The notes beneath the pieces were generated by a model, which did not search any database, was not told the origin of the DNA, and worked only from the letters and a program-made list of their open reading frames with translations. Of a stretch of 64,000 nt of DNA, positions 12,421-24,675 are shown one piece after another. Both the position numbers and the translations under genes were made by a program. The DNA is from Gnetum montanum (Eukaryota > Streptophyta > Gnetopsida > Gnetales > Gnetaceae), in contig MNCI01034009.1 of the NCBI GenBank assembly GCA_015680685.1, positions 1,270,088-1,334,087 on the forward strand, written 5' to 3'. Within the stretch, counting starts at the first letter, position 1; the number at the start of each line of letters is the position of its first letter.

Positions 12421-12560
12421 TTGAAATTTTTACATTTTCTCTTAAATGCCCAAGCAGGTTTGTAGTTTTTAGAGCCTAAAACTTTCCAAAGCCCATAACT
12501 TCCTAACTATTTGTTTGAATCACTTCATTCTTTGACCCCATAGCTCCTAGAGGTAAACTC

Positions 12561-12575
12561 TTGGTCGTGGGGGCC
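12561..12575 (+). other. Purine-tract-like GGTCGTGGGGGCC in element A
   Basis: TTGGTCGTGGGGGCC resembles the polypurine tract before the 3' LTR of this family (CAGTTGTGGGGGTA, ending at 15900). It lies between the TATA cassette and ORF3, as in D and E. A central polypurine tract is one reading. Confidence 0.4.
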
Positions 12576-12803
12576 ACAAACATGTCATTTTTTATAGAAA
12601 TTTTTTTGACATTTTTCTAACTCCCACAAAGGTTTAACTAAGAATTAAACCTTTCCAATGAGCTTTGGTGACACTTATAATAAAAAATTAATTAATTAAT
12701 AAAATAATTAATCTACCATGATCCAATCATAACTAATTAATGAGATAAGGTATCCTAGGTTACACATTATATCTACTAATCCATGGATGTGTTGTGACCT
12801 CAG

Positions 12804-15665
12804 ATGACACCAAAAGGCAAACACACACATGAAGGAGGATCATCTCAACCAAGGGGAAAATGGCTAAGAATGGGTAGAGGCTAAGAATATGCCTAGGAAG
12901 AACCAATTGCAACCCATGCCATGGAACATCTTACAGAGGAGGTTGAAGTGGAGTCTATTCATTAGGTTCCAAAATAGGTGGTAGCGATAGAACATTTCCA
13001 TCAAGACAAGGCACCAACCCAATAAGTGAACCTTGAGGTGAACTTAACAGAAGCCTACCTAAACCAAATTAGATCAAGGAAGGTCCAAAAAATAGTGATC
13101 AAAGAGTTGAACTTTGATTCTTTCTTGAAGTAGCCACCTAAAGATGTATAGGACCAACTGAATACCTCTCCCATGTGGCCAATTATCACTTCTAGTGAGA
13201 AGTGGTATATGGGAGAGACATTCATATTTTGGAACAATAGGTAGGCCTTTTCAATAGTCATGATCAAGGAGATTTCAGTGTCCTACTTGGTGCCAGCCAT
13301 TATAGAGGCACTTGGGTTACTTGAAACTAGGCCAAATCTCATTGAGATTTTGATGCAAGTGAATCCTAGCATAAAAAAGGAATGGGTTTAGTGGTGCTAT
13401 GATGTCTTCTACAAGGAGCACAATGTGCTCACATTGGTAGAAAAAATTCATTATAAGATTGTGACCTATTACGTAAATCCCACGGCAAGGCCTAGTAGGA
13501 TCACTGTCTTTTCTGCCCGTGCATGTGCTACTTTGAGTGGAAGATTCCCAATCAACATTCCACAACCAAAATATTTGGAGATAGAGAAGTGGTTCAAGGA
13601 GATTGAATATGGAAGAAAGGAAATCCCCTTTCCATGCCTCATTAGAAAATTATGTCGAAGAAGAGGAATAGTCCACTATACTAATGATGTTGTTTGATGT
13701 GATTTGACTACTAATTAGATGGAGATGATGAAGGACAAAACTCCTACAACAACGATTCAAGAAGAGGAGTAGCAACCACCACCTTTAGCTACCACTTGAA
13801 AATAGTGTCAAATGTCACCAAAACATCCAATAGTTGCATGAGTTCTGAGAATGGCTCTTGAGCAAGCAAGAGCAACAAGCAGACATGAGTGGTGGAGACC
13901 CATATGTGTATTGGCCCACAATGAGTCACTTGAATGAGGTGGCCCAAATAGTTAGTTTGATGGAGAAAGATGGATCCATTTGTTTGCCTAATGAATGTAG
14001 TTGTCCATGAGGTCAAATCTTAACAAGAGAGGTAATAGAATCTCTCTTAGAATAGCAACAACTCCCAGAGATTTTTGTAAACATAGCAACCTTTTCAATG
14101 CACTTAGAGGAGGGCAAGGGGACAACAATACTAGTGATGTAACACCAAGATTAAGAAACAGTAGTAGAGGTGGTTCCTAATAGAATTATTGAGATACTCA
14201 ATGCACCTACAAAACTTATATTAGACATCACTGCACTTAAAGATGTGTATACCTTTGTAGGGATCATAAGCAGTAGAACAAGCATAACACAACTTGAACA
14301 ACTGTTGGATCAACTAGTAGGAACTAGGAAACTAGTTCCAAATGTTTTTGACCTTTTGGATAATAGAATTACAACCTAGTTAAAGCTGATAGAAGCAAGG
14401 GACAAGAATATTATATTGGAAGGAAAAATTAAAATAGCCAAGGAGTTGAATGAATGCTTGGCTGTAGAAGTTGCTGAACTGAGAGCCCAGATTGTCAACC
14501 GTACATTTCTCAACCTAGCATTGATAAGAGATGAAAATATTTAATAGATTCACACTAGGTTGAAAGGGGTTGAGGGTGCAATGGAGACAATGGTATTTTA
14601 TCAATCCTTGGTAGAGGGCACCCAACATAAAATTTAGAAGGCCTTGGATCTGAACCACCAAGAGAATGTTCAGTTGACTGTAGAAAACCATTGCCTATGA
14701 AACATTGATGCAACATAAACAACAATAGACTAATTTTATCCATCAATAGTAGGAGCAACTAGCCAAAGCAAATACAAAGTTAAGGAGATTGGTAGTTGAG
14801 AAAAAAAAACTCTCCATGGAGGAGGTCTATGCCCTTTACCAAAAGACTGTAATAGAGGTAGTTGCCTCAAAATTAGAAGCTCTCAAATGTGAGAGAGTTA
14901 AAGATCACTATAGAGACTAAGTTGGCCTATAGAAAGAAATAAATGAGAAACACATTTAAGTGGAAAAGGAAAAAATGAATGAGACCTTCTAGCAACTCCA
15001 ACAAGGATGCAGATTATGATAGCCCATCATTGATGGGATTGATCAATATAATAAAGTAGAAATTCACATAAAGGAGTTGCAGATAGAGGAGATGATTGAA
15101 TATATGGAGCTTTCCAATCTCTGATATGCAAACCTAGCTATGTTGACTGTTGGATAGCCATGGTCAAAACTAGAAAAGTAGATGGCTAGCTTGTACTTGT
15201 TGTAGGAGTTTAAGTTCACGCACCACAAGGACACCAAGCAAAAGCTTATGGAGGTAAATGCTGAACTTGAGGTTCTCAAGGGTAAATATATTGATCAAAG
15301 ATCCACTAACAAGAGCTTAGCCAAAATAATGAATGACTACAAGGAGCTGCAAAACATAGTAAAGGTTTTCAATGTCAAACATAAATAATTTGCTACCTAG
15401 TTTGTTAATGTCAGGGAGCTATTCCCAATAATGCCTTGTCTATGGAATATCCCCATTCTAGCCTACATTGGTGATGCTGTGTGGATTGTGAATGATCCTT
15501 GAGACAAGGAGGAGAAGATGAAGGCATTACTAGATGCCTTTCACCTTCCATCAAAGGTAGTAGCCATAATAAGATAATCATAGCCTCCTTAGCCACCGCA
15601 CATGCTCAAAGCTTGCGAAGGTTCTTCGAAACCTCAAGAACCTCCATCACCTAGGATTTTTTGAT
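12804..15665 (+). pseudogene. ORF3 of element A (plant-transposon-protein-like domain plus coiled coil)
   Basis: Degenerate gene starting ATG ACA CCA AAA GGC (M-T-P-K-G), directly after an acceptor-like CCTCAG. The domain around 13480-13680 aligns with the other three copies: GRFPINIPQPKYLEI, then KEIPFPCLIRKLCRRRGI. It resembles the 'putative plant transposon protein' family found in Athila-type elements (Pfam Transposase_32, from memory). Downstream (14380-15560) are long Glu/Lys/Leu-rich stretches typical of a coiled coil, including ELQIEEMIEYMELSNL and, near the end, LFPIMPCLW. Many in-frame TAG/TGA codons. It lies after integrase and before the 3' LTR, where env-like genes sit in related elements. 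I see no transmembrane segment. Role unknown. Confidence 0.65.
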
Positions 15666-15882
15666 CTACTTAACCATCTTCATGCCATTAGAGGATGTGC
15701 TATCTAGTTTGAAGTAGTCATATCATGGAGTTTAATTTTGTGTCATGAACACCAAAAATCTTATAATGATGTTGATCTGTACACTTGGGAACTTAGTTTT
15801 GTTGTGTTAGCTTGTTATGTCAAGTGTCAATCAATAATTCCATACCTTTTCAATTTTGTAAGGGAACTCAAGGATGAGTTTT

Positions 15883-15900
15883 CATTCAGTTGTGGGGGTA
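15883..15900 (+). other. Polypurine tract of element A
   Basis: CAGTTGTGGGGGTA immediately precedes an LTR start (TGATGAAGTG at 15901). The same context (aactcaaggaYgagttttcattcagt...) is found at 29510-29550 in C and, reversed, at 55276-55310 in D. Confidence 0.7.
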
Positions 15901-16275
15901 TGATGAAGTGTCAAAGTGCCACGTAAACATGGTGTTGCCTCGTTGATGTAGTGTTTGTTACATTTATGAAGGCTTCATCTATGTATCTCCATAATAAAGT
16001 CTATAAATACATGCTCATCTACCATGTTTATGACATGTCTTGTCATAGTTGTAGTAGAGCTCTTGCAGAGTTATCATTTGAAAGTTAGAATATTTTTTTA
16101 AGTGCCTGTAGTAGGAGTCAGAAAGTGTATAGATCTTCATTCGAGCATTAATGTACCTAAGCATACTAGTGTGAATGACAATAATAAAGATCCTTTTAAT
16201 CAAACCTTACAACAATTGGAATAGATTAATTATTTATTTTTGCATTTATTATTTTCATTAATTAAGATAAGTAAA
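15901..16275 (+). repeat. 3' LTR of element A, truncated
   Basis: Starts TGATGAAGTGTC directly after the polypurine tract. It has a TATA box (TCTATAAATAC, 16000-16010) and the family R/U5 words ('agtaggagtcagaa', 'agatcttcattcgagcatt'), then loses similarity to the other LTRs near 16275. The U5 end (TACCTNGC..CTCATCA) is missing. Confidence 0.65.
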
Positions 16276-17690
16276 ACTTTAATTAATAAACTAATTAAGC
16301 AAAATAGACTACTATCCTAGTGGGACTTCTTATCAACCTCAAGACTACTATCAACCATAGTAGTAAAACCCACAATTATAGGGGATGTCATTAACAAACT
16401 AGAAATACCTTTATTTCTAGTTGAACCCTTATGGATACTATGTTCAACAATTTGTTTTTCCAAATGGCTCTACATCCTTTGTCTCAAATCACTACGACTA
16501 CTCTTTTGAATATCATTAACCCATAGCATCTCTTGTGAGATCACCATCCCATGCGTCTCATCATATGTCACATCCTCAACACTCTCATACTTTTCTCCAT
16601 CATATGTCACCACCAATAATGTAGGAAGGATTGATACCACAACCTCAATAGAAAAATGAATCTTGTACTATGAACATACAAGTGAATGATAATGTTAGTA
16701 TATTTGAGCAAAAGTCTCGGAAATGTCCTTTCTTTAGGATAGTTTCCACACATATGAATAAAACTAGTAGACCTACTAGCTCATCAAAACTAGCACAAGG
16801 ACAATCTAGTGCAATTCCCTTCCTTACAAAAATAATATCTCCTAATCCTATGCAAGAGCCAACAACCATTACCACTCTGATACAAAACATAAAAGATGAA
16901 CCTATGACTATGGAGAGATAGAAAATTCCATGCATTACTAATAATGATAAAGGATGTACTTGTTGGCTAAAAGTTCAAAGTATTAACATAATCCCTATAC
17001 CAACCCACAACAAAGTTACGAAACAAGTGTATGTGCAAAACCAACTCTACATAGTTGTGATTAAACTAAAAGGCACCTAGTGGCTAAAAAATGAGAATAC
17101 AAAATTATTTAAAAGATGAATGGAAATATTCAACCTACTTATTAGTTCTTGTCCTAAGAAAATGAACCAAATAGAAAACTTAGAGAAGAACATCTTACAC
17201 TCTGACTATACACCAAAAGAAGATATTAAGCAAGTAGACACAAGAACTAAAATAGAAAATAAAAAAGGAAACATGTTTGAACCCCTTGAAAAGAAAACAC
17301 CTTTTAGTCTAGCTAAATATATGTCTCCAAATGATCAAAACATGATTATCATCAATGTTAAATATGCTACTAAGTGAAAACTTAAATCATTAAAGATGAT
17401 AAATGAAAAATTTATGGTGTATAACCAAGGAAGTGTGTAGTCCATTTTCCTGAATGCTCATCCATGAGTTTAGTCATGGGGTAGATGCCCCATCTTGAAT
17501 CAAGAACCAATAAGAGCATTTTCACTTTTCTTGTTTTACAATTTTTTTGTCATTTTTCTATTTATTCAAAAAAATTTCAATTCTTAATATGTTTTTTCAT
17601 TTCTTATTATTTTTCTTTTCTTTATGATTTTTTCTTTGAGTTCTTGATAATCAATTTACATTCTAGCTAGGTTCAAGGCTATGTCCTTCT
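16276..17690. other. Unassigned remnant between elements A and B
   Basis: No recognised gene. A plus-strand stretch near 16300 translates to a Tyr/Gln/Pro-rich segment (DYYPSGTSYQPQ), and 16670-16921 contains KCPFFR, a short motif also present at the gag C-terminus of this family (near 47660). Weak readable frames continue to 17377. It may be a diverged gag/protease remnant, but I cannot support more. Confidence 0.3.
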
Positions 17691-20115
17691 ATGCTTGATA
17701 GCTGGCTTTGATCACCTCCAATTCTAAGTTTACCACCTACAACTTCTACAAAGCATCCTTTCAATATGTAAACTCTTTCTCATATAAGGCATAGGTGGTT
17801 GCCATCCATTTTTCTAGCTCATTCTAAGGATGACCTGCTATTAACATGACAAGGTTGGCATATCTAAGGTTAGCCAACGCGGTGTATTCATTCAGATCTT
17901 CTATCTATAGGTTTTTATTCTTAACTTCCGCTTGATGGACCAAGGCATAGCTATCCAAGATGGGTTTCCACTCAGGATTTTGTGCTGATAAGGAGCTGAT
18001 GTGGGCTTTTGCCATTTGGATCTCTTTTTCATTTATCTATTTGTACATGCCTGCTTGGTTGCAGGAGTGCTCCTTCAATTTTTCGTACTTTTTGGCCTCA
18101 TATTTTTCCATGTGCTAATTTCAATTAATAAATTCTAATAAATAGCATGGACCTCCTCCATTGAGAGGGTTCTATTCTCTCTTGCTAGTCTACTAATGTC
18201 TTGGTTGACCCTCACTAATTATTCTCTTAATTGGTGAACACTTTCTTCAAGAATGTTCTTTTGCTTCTACATAGTGGTCAACCTTGAGTTCTCTATGGCA
18301 AGTTGCTTATTTTCTTCGTGTACGATGGTTAATGCATTTTTGTACGCATGAGATTGCACATCTATAGTAGAGGAATTCTAGACCACCTTCTCTTTTCTCT
18401 ATTCAGTAGCTACATTTTCCTTCATTAGCTTGACTATCTACTCTATTTTAAATTGCTCAAGTTGGTCTAGTGCAACAAAACTAGTAGGATCCTGTTGTTC
18501 AACTCTTAGGGCAACCACCTCTTCTTGTAGTCTTTGTATTTCTACTTCTACATGCTTTACCCTAACTTCCATCATGACCAACTTTTCTTTTGTGGTGATG
18601 AGGTTTGATTGTACCACAGTGACATCACGAGGAATGTCAAATAAGGTAGTCATTACCTATCCTGTCTACAACAATTGATCAAGCACTTCCTCATGCATCA
18701 TAGGAGTTATTGAAGTCCTGACTAGCATTTTCACATCTTTGGTTCCTAATAGATCTATCAAGGGAACAACAAACACATTAAATGATTCTTTAATATGGTT
18801 TGTGATTACTTCTACTACACCTACCACATCCTCATGTTCTAGTACCACAACTGTGGTACCTTCTTTAGTTTCAAGCATTACCTCAAAGGATGCAACATTC
18901 CCAAATATTTTCCATGACCATTGGGATCCTCCTCCTCCTGATTGGAGTGAGATCTCATCTTGTGTTGGATTAGCTAAAATTGTGGGCCATATGACATCAT
19001 CCATTACTTGGAAAAGGTTGGACTCATCTCTACTTCCCTAACTAACTACTTTAGCGATCTTCTACAAATGGCTCATTGAGGGCTTATAGTCTTGTGATGG
19101 GTGGTGGAGCTTGTGTCTATGGGAACTACTCAAGCTCATGTTGTATTTCTACTTGTGGCTCTGCCTCCTTCTCTACTTCTTATTCTTCACCAAGATCTTT
19201 CCTTGGTGCTATCGGTTTTAGGAGTTCAACGGAGAAGGTGCTCTAAGCCTTCCTAGGAATATCATTGGTATATCCCAGGATCCTAGCACACTTGCAAAAC
19301 CTTCTAATCAAGTAAGGAAATGGGAGTGTCAATTTCTGTACCTTCTTCTCTTCAAACCACTATTGGATTTCAGTGAAATAAAATTGAAGAAGATTAGCCG
19401 CAAATTTTCCCATTACAATAGCACTTCCCCTATCCACATATGTAGAAATTAGATTGATCCCTTTTGTGGGAAACATGTGGTAAGTATCAATCTTGAAATA
19501 TGTTCTCTCTTCCAGATTCATTTCATTGTATGTTTTATCCTCCTTGTTGTACATTTATCTTGGCCATAGTCTTTTGGTCTTGGGATCAGATTTGGTTGAC
19601 AAATGGGCTACCTTAGCTCCTTCATTCAATAGACTAAGAGTTGTAGCAATTTCTTTAACTGAATAAGAGACATTAAATTCAAAAATATTGACAATGATGC
19701 CATCATCTTTATTGTGCTAGAATTGATGAGTTTCACCCAGGTACCACTCATCACTGTCAGAAAGAATGGGCCACAATAGAGATGCCTTAAGTTGTGTTTG
19801 AACGACTTCTGAAGCAAACTCCATGGATGGGCCAAAATTCATTTCCACAATGATTGAGGCCAACATGGACTTTTCTAGGATGGCATCAAGGTAATTAGGA
19901 GGCAATGTGAGATGTTGTCCCTTCTCAAGAGCTTGTGGTTCTATAGCCTCCCCTTGGGCTGATTTCCCAGTAGTAGGAGCCTCTTGGTGAATGCTAAAAG
20001 ATTGAGCTTCTTGCTCTCTATGTTTGGCATGTTCACCTGATTGGCCACAACCACCTCATGGACACTTAACAGTTCTTTACAATGGTTCACCTTGAGCACC
20101 TCTTTTTGGGACCAT
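17690..20115 (-). pseudogene. ORF3 of element B
   Basis: Minus-strand start ATG GTC CCA AAA AGA GGT (M-V-P-K-R-G). The conserved domain is around 19550-19270, with RTYFKIDTYHMFPTKGINLIS, then YVDRGSAIVMGKFAANLLQFYFTEIQ and a terminal LIRRFCKC-like segment. From about 18650 down to 17690 is a heptad-rich coiled coil, for example the stretch VRVKHVEVEIQRLQEEV followed by VALRVEQQDP. Frame breaks and TAG/TAA codons are frequent, but the order matches D and A. Found on the strand opposite to C and AAE14's left flank. Function unknown; the length of the coiled coil suggests a self-associating protein. Confidence 0.65.
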
Positions 20116-22083
20116 TTATAACCAAGTAAAAGTCAAATGTTACTAAGGTTGTATTCTTATCATTAATTAGTTTATACCTTACTCATTAACTTAGTTCATT
20201 AATTTCTTAGTTCATATGACTATAGAGTTAGATAAAATTTCAAGAAAAATCCCCAGAAATATCTATCTCCTTTTTATTACCCTTCACAATTGGTTCCTTT
20301 TTCCTTATATATGGCTTATAATGATAGTTATGGTTCCTAAGGTGAATGAATTTAGGTTTCTAGCATTAATACAATTGATTTTTCATGATAACACCCAAAA
20401 TTTCTAACACTCTTACCCTTATAATACCCTTTGGGTGATACCAAATTTTAGCAATTTGGTGCAAGTTTCACACACAAGAATCCTTGCCTTTGGATTTAGG
20501 TAGGTTCAAACATCATGGAAATCAAAGCGGTAGAGAGCTAGATATCACAAGTGGAAGATAAGTATGCAAAGCTCTAAGTTGGAAGAGAAAATTTGAATAA
20601 CTCCCCTAGTGGCACATTATGAAAATGAATTTCTGAGTACCACGGGGGTCATATAAATAGACTGTATGTGACTTGACATTGGGTACGTGATGTTGCATCA
20701 AATCTAACATTAGGTAGGCAATGTCAAGATCCAAAAATAATCATTAAATGGGGCAACTAATCATGGAAACTGAAACTCTATGATTTTTTGGAAGGTTCAA
20801 GGTTGGGTCCATAGTTCTATGTAGGTGGAATATTAGTGTGAGGCATCGATAGTGTGATAAGGTGGAGTTGTTGACATGAAAAGCACTAGAATGAGCAAGA
20901 AAAAGGATGTGAAATTAATGTTGTAAGATAGATCAAGTGATATGAGAAGTGAAATAACAAAATATAACAATTAAGCACTTAGAAGGTTAAGAATGATGTG
21001 GTTGTGTCAAACAAGAACAAGTCACAAAATTTACACAAGTGGGTCCTCCCCAAAGCAAACTTTAACCTATGATACCCTTGTGTAACCACACTTAAAAATG
21101 TCTGTAGGCACTAAAGGGGTTGAATGAAACACATACCTATGAATAAAAAACACATGTCAAAACCACCAAATTGAGATAATAACTCTATGTTACACAAAAC
21201 CACAAGTTATGATCATGCAAACAACGAGATGAGATGGACTGTAGAAAGGATTTCAGAAATTGGAACATGAGGTGTCTTACCATGTTCACAATGAAACCTT
21301 ATGTGTTATTAGTGGTTAAATAATCATGAGTCCTTTTATCCAAGATTTAAACCAAGTCTAAACCACATTTCAGTGACATTGCATCATTTCATCATATCAG
21401 CAGACAACCATAAGACTATCATAGTTGTGAGGAGTAGCATCACTTGGTGTTTTTTCCAAGGGAGGAGCTTTATTTATGGCACTCACACATTTTTTTTCCT
21501 TTTCACTTATTTTTTCTAATTTTGAGAAGCTACCAACCTTAGGCATAAGTACATGTCTTTCTAGTGGGACCTGTAGAAGTTTATTTAATGCTTTTTTAGG
21601 TTACTCTTACTTCCATTTTTTGTTAGATATACAAGGATATGGTTAAAACCTTAACAACGTGATAGAACATATAGAAGTGGCCAAAGAGAATCCACAAATC
21701 CCCTCAATGTCACACCCTTTACATTTCACCTTGGTTATGCACTCTTTTGTCCAAACATAATGATTATGAAGTTATTTTTAGTTTAGATGATGGAAAAGAT
21801 TACCATTATGGCCAAGGTAAGAACCTCTTATTAATGGAATGAGTGGATGGATGGCGTGGTCTCAATGTCTAAATAATCAGTCCCTTATGACTTGACATCA
21901 TAGAGAAAACCTCACCTCAATGGGCAACATGATCATTTTATTCAAAAGTGAGATTACATAACAAAGAAAATGAACACAATAGATAGAAAAAATTGGAAGA
22001 AATAGGAAGAATTGTTTAAGAAATAGGAAAATGACAATAAATTGCAAGGCAAAAAGATGAAAAACACTTAAGAATCCTAAAGA
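20116..22083 (-). other. Spacer of element B between gag and ORF3
   Basis: No gene. Two blocks are shared with the D spacer: 'caagtgggtcctccccaaag' at 21038 (59057 in D) and the region around 21480-21600 (59500-59640 in D). The promoter-like cassette is at 20645-20715. This is where pol would be expected. Confidence 0.55.
20645..20715 (-). promoter_or_regulatory. Internal promoter-like cassette upstream of ORF3 in element B
   Basis: On the minus strand, related words CAATGTC / ACATCACGTACCCAATGTC are followed by TCTATTTATATGACCCCC, a TATA-like box with a C run. The word GACATTGGGTA (plus strand 20674-20684) also occurs in this element's own LTR (32477-32487). The TATA reads better on the plus strand (ATATAAATAG), so the direction is less certain than in D. 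Confidence 0.4.
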
Positions 22084-23555
22084 TTAGAATGGGGGATGAC
22101 CCCCATAACTAAACATTTGGTTGTGACAAGGATTAATAAGTGAATAAATAGGATCCATGCATGTATGAAACATTGGAAATTGTCCATGCCCCATCCATTG
22201 GGTGTCTATTGGTGGTGTGGTGGCTAGGTAGAAAAATTGTTGGTCATACACTTGATGGTTACATGTATGATGGGTCAAGATATGAGATGTGTTAATATTA
22301 TGGATGTCTAGCCCACAATTGCACCCTTGATTACAAGATGGTATGCATGGATTTATTTTCCTCCCCTCACTATTAGATTCATTGGTTGGATTTGGGATTG
22401 GAGTACTGATGGATGGTGGCCCATGTGTAGGCTTAGACGGCAATGGTTAAGATAAAGAAGGTGGTGCACTAGATTGGCATTGTGTTGGCTTAGATGATGT
22501 GGTGGGTCCATGTGTGGTTTGCTTCGATTTACAACCTTTCCTCTAGAAGGGATGTTTCCTACATTATGGATGGGACCCACTAGTGTCAACATGTCTACGC
22601 ATAGTTGTAGCACAAGTGGCACTTGTTTGTTGATATTGTAGTGTGAAACCTTCCTGTGTTGTTGGTGGTGGCACATAATGAGGTGGAGTATGAGAATATC
22701 AAGGGTAGGATGGATGGTAAGAGGTGTGAGGTGGTGATCCTTTAGGGGATGTCATGGATGTAGAACTAGTTGGAGAAACAGGGTGTTGAACATAATATTC
22801 ATGTGGTTTTAGTGGATATGGTTGATTTGGTGGTGGTCTCCCCTACGACTGTGGTTGTCGCCACTACAATTGATGACCATGTTGAGGCTAGTAATAATTT
22901 CCCCTAGGATGGTATGATCAATTTTGGGATTGTCTATAATTACCTTGTGGGAGAGGAAATCTCCCAAGCATGTGCTTTTGCACAAACTTCAGATTTAAGG
23001 CACCTACCCAATACTATTGTAGATGCAAAAATACAAGGCATTGGCCCCTTAGATGGTCATATATGCATAGGTAGCATCCATTATCTTTGTCTGTGGTTGA
23101 GTCTATAGCCTCATTTTCTTTAGCCATTTTTCTTGTTTGCTGAAAAGTGTTCCTAGTTGTTTCTTGGTTCTATATCCTTTGTTTATTGTGATTGCCTGAC
23201 TTGTTTGACATGACCCTCTTCTTGACCATCTCAATGATAGTTGTAACATTTTCATATATCCATTTGGACATCCCATTAAAATTTTCTTCTAGTTCATCAA
23301 TAGACTCTTGTATTGGCAAGGTTTGTTGTGGTATCACCTTATCGAGAGTGGTTTTGTTCTCCTTACCATAGATTTGGACTTCCCCCTATTGAAGAGTTGG
23401 ATCGCATTAATATTTATCAACATTCTCCCATTTGCATATCTCTCCTTCTTCTTTTGCCACACGCTCTATTAGTTCTTGAATCTAATGGGCTTGGAGCTTG
23501 TATATTTACCTTGGGGCATACATCCTAAGGGTCTCCCTTATTTCATTATGAAGCT
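22084..23555 (-). pseudogene. Element B gag, 3' part
   Basis: Continuation of the gag at 30529-31519 beyond the C insertion. It starts at the HNK(I/M)RETL segment (rc of 'cataatgaaataagggagaccc'), continues through a Glu/Lys-rich helix ('aaagaagaaggagagat') and ends in a Pro/Tyr/His-rich region with PSCNQGCNCG and FSYGGHPPF near 22090. Element G (46740-47730) has the uninterrupted equivalent. Several stops. Confidence 0.65.
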
Positions 23556-24529
23556 TGATGAGAGCAGTTACTCTAATAATTAGAGTGGTAATTATTAGAG
23601 TGGTTACTCTAATAATTAAAGTGGTTATTATTAGGGTAGTTACTCTAATTATTAGAGTGGTTATTATTAGAGCAGTTACTCTAATTATTAGAGTGGTTAT
23701 TATTAGAATGAAAATTTCTCTAAAATTAGAAAGGCAGTTTCTCTAAAATTAGAGTGGAAATTTTGTAATTATTAGAGTAGTTTCTCCCAAGCCTATAAAT
23801 ATAGTGCCCAGGCACACAATAGGTGGAAGTCAAGAAGAAGAAGAAGAATTTAGAAGATGAAGTCTTTTAAGAGTCAAGTAGCAAAACTCTAGCCAAGTGC
23901 CCATAGCAGGAGGTCTAAGTGTGGACGGATCTTTATTCGAGCATTATGTACCTGAGCACACCTTATGTATGGTAATAAATACAAGCTCTTGGATTCATCC
24001 TTGCAGCACTTGAGATTTTTTTCTTACTCATTTCCTTTATTTTATTTTCTTTTGCATTTATTTTATTTTATTTTATGCACTTTACATTTCTATTATTAGC
24101 ACACATAGTACAATCACTTTGAGCATGCGTGTAACACTTGGTAACCTAGTAATGATTAGCTTTTGGTAATTCTAGTAATGTTGCATTGGTTTAAGATGTG
24201 TACGACAAGTGAGAACGGATACTGGTGTTAAGATTAGTTTAAAGGCTAGTTAATCAGTAGTTAACTTAAATTAGTCACTTAGTTATCTCTCTCTCTCCTC
24301 CCTTATTAGCAATAGGACATAAAAACATAAAAGCTATAAAAATCATATGCCTCAAGCTTACTTAACCATACAACCGTGACAATACAAGTAAGTTTGGAAA
24401 GCAAACGATTGATTAACCCTAAGTGTTTCATTAGGGCGCATAAGCACTTAGTCCTTGGAATTCGACCGGATTGTGCATAAAACGCTTGTATTTGTATGGT
24501 TGAGTGTAGGGGTACCTCGCTGCTCATCA
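23556..24529 (+). repeat. 5' LTR of element C with CTCTAATWATTAGAG palindrome array
   Basis: Starts TGATGAGAGC and ends GCTGCTCATCA. The U3 part (23566-23775) is an array of the palindrome CTCTAATAATTAGAG alternating with 'gtggttattattagagt'. A TATA box (CCTATAAATATAG) lies at 23792-23804. Downstream are the family R/U5 words ('taggaggtctaagtgtggacgg', 'gtacctgagcacacctt'). Confidence 0.9.
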
Positions 24530-24548
24530 TTGGCACCATTGCTAGGGA
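24530..24548 (+). other. Primer-binding site of element C
   Basis: TTGGCACCATTGCTAGGGA starts at the base after the LTR. It equals the Athila-type site TGGCGCCGTTGCCGGGGA with CpGs decayed to CA/TG. Athila elements are reported to be primed by tRNA-Asp (recalled, not checked). Confidence 0.75.
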
Positions 24549-24675
24549 TTTAGTTGTTTGTACGCTACGTAGAACATAGAAAATCATCCATATCATTGGG
24601 ATGTTAGAATGAAGCCTTACGGTTGATCAAAGGAAAGATAAGACAACAATAAATCGCACACCGAATAAGATGAAA

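Noticed and set aside
23555-23746. 63-residue frame of repeated Ile/Val/Arg
   Set aside because: Translation of the palindrome array in the LTR of C.
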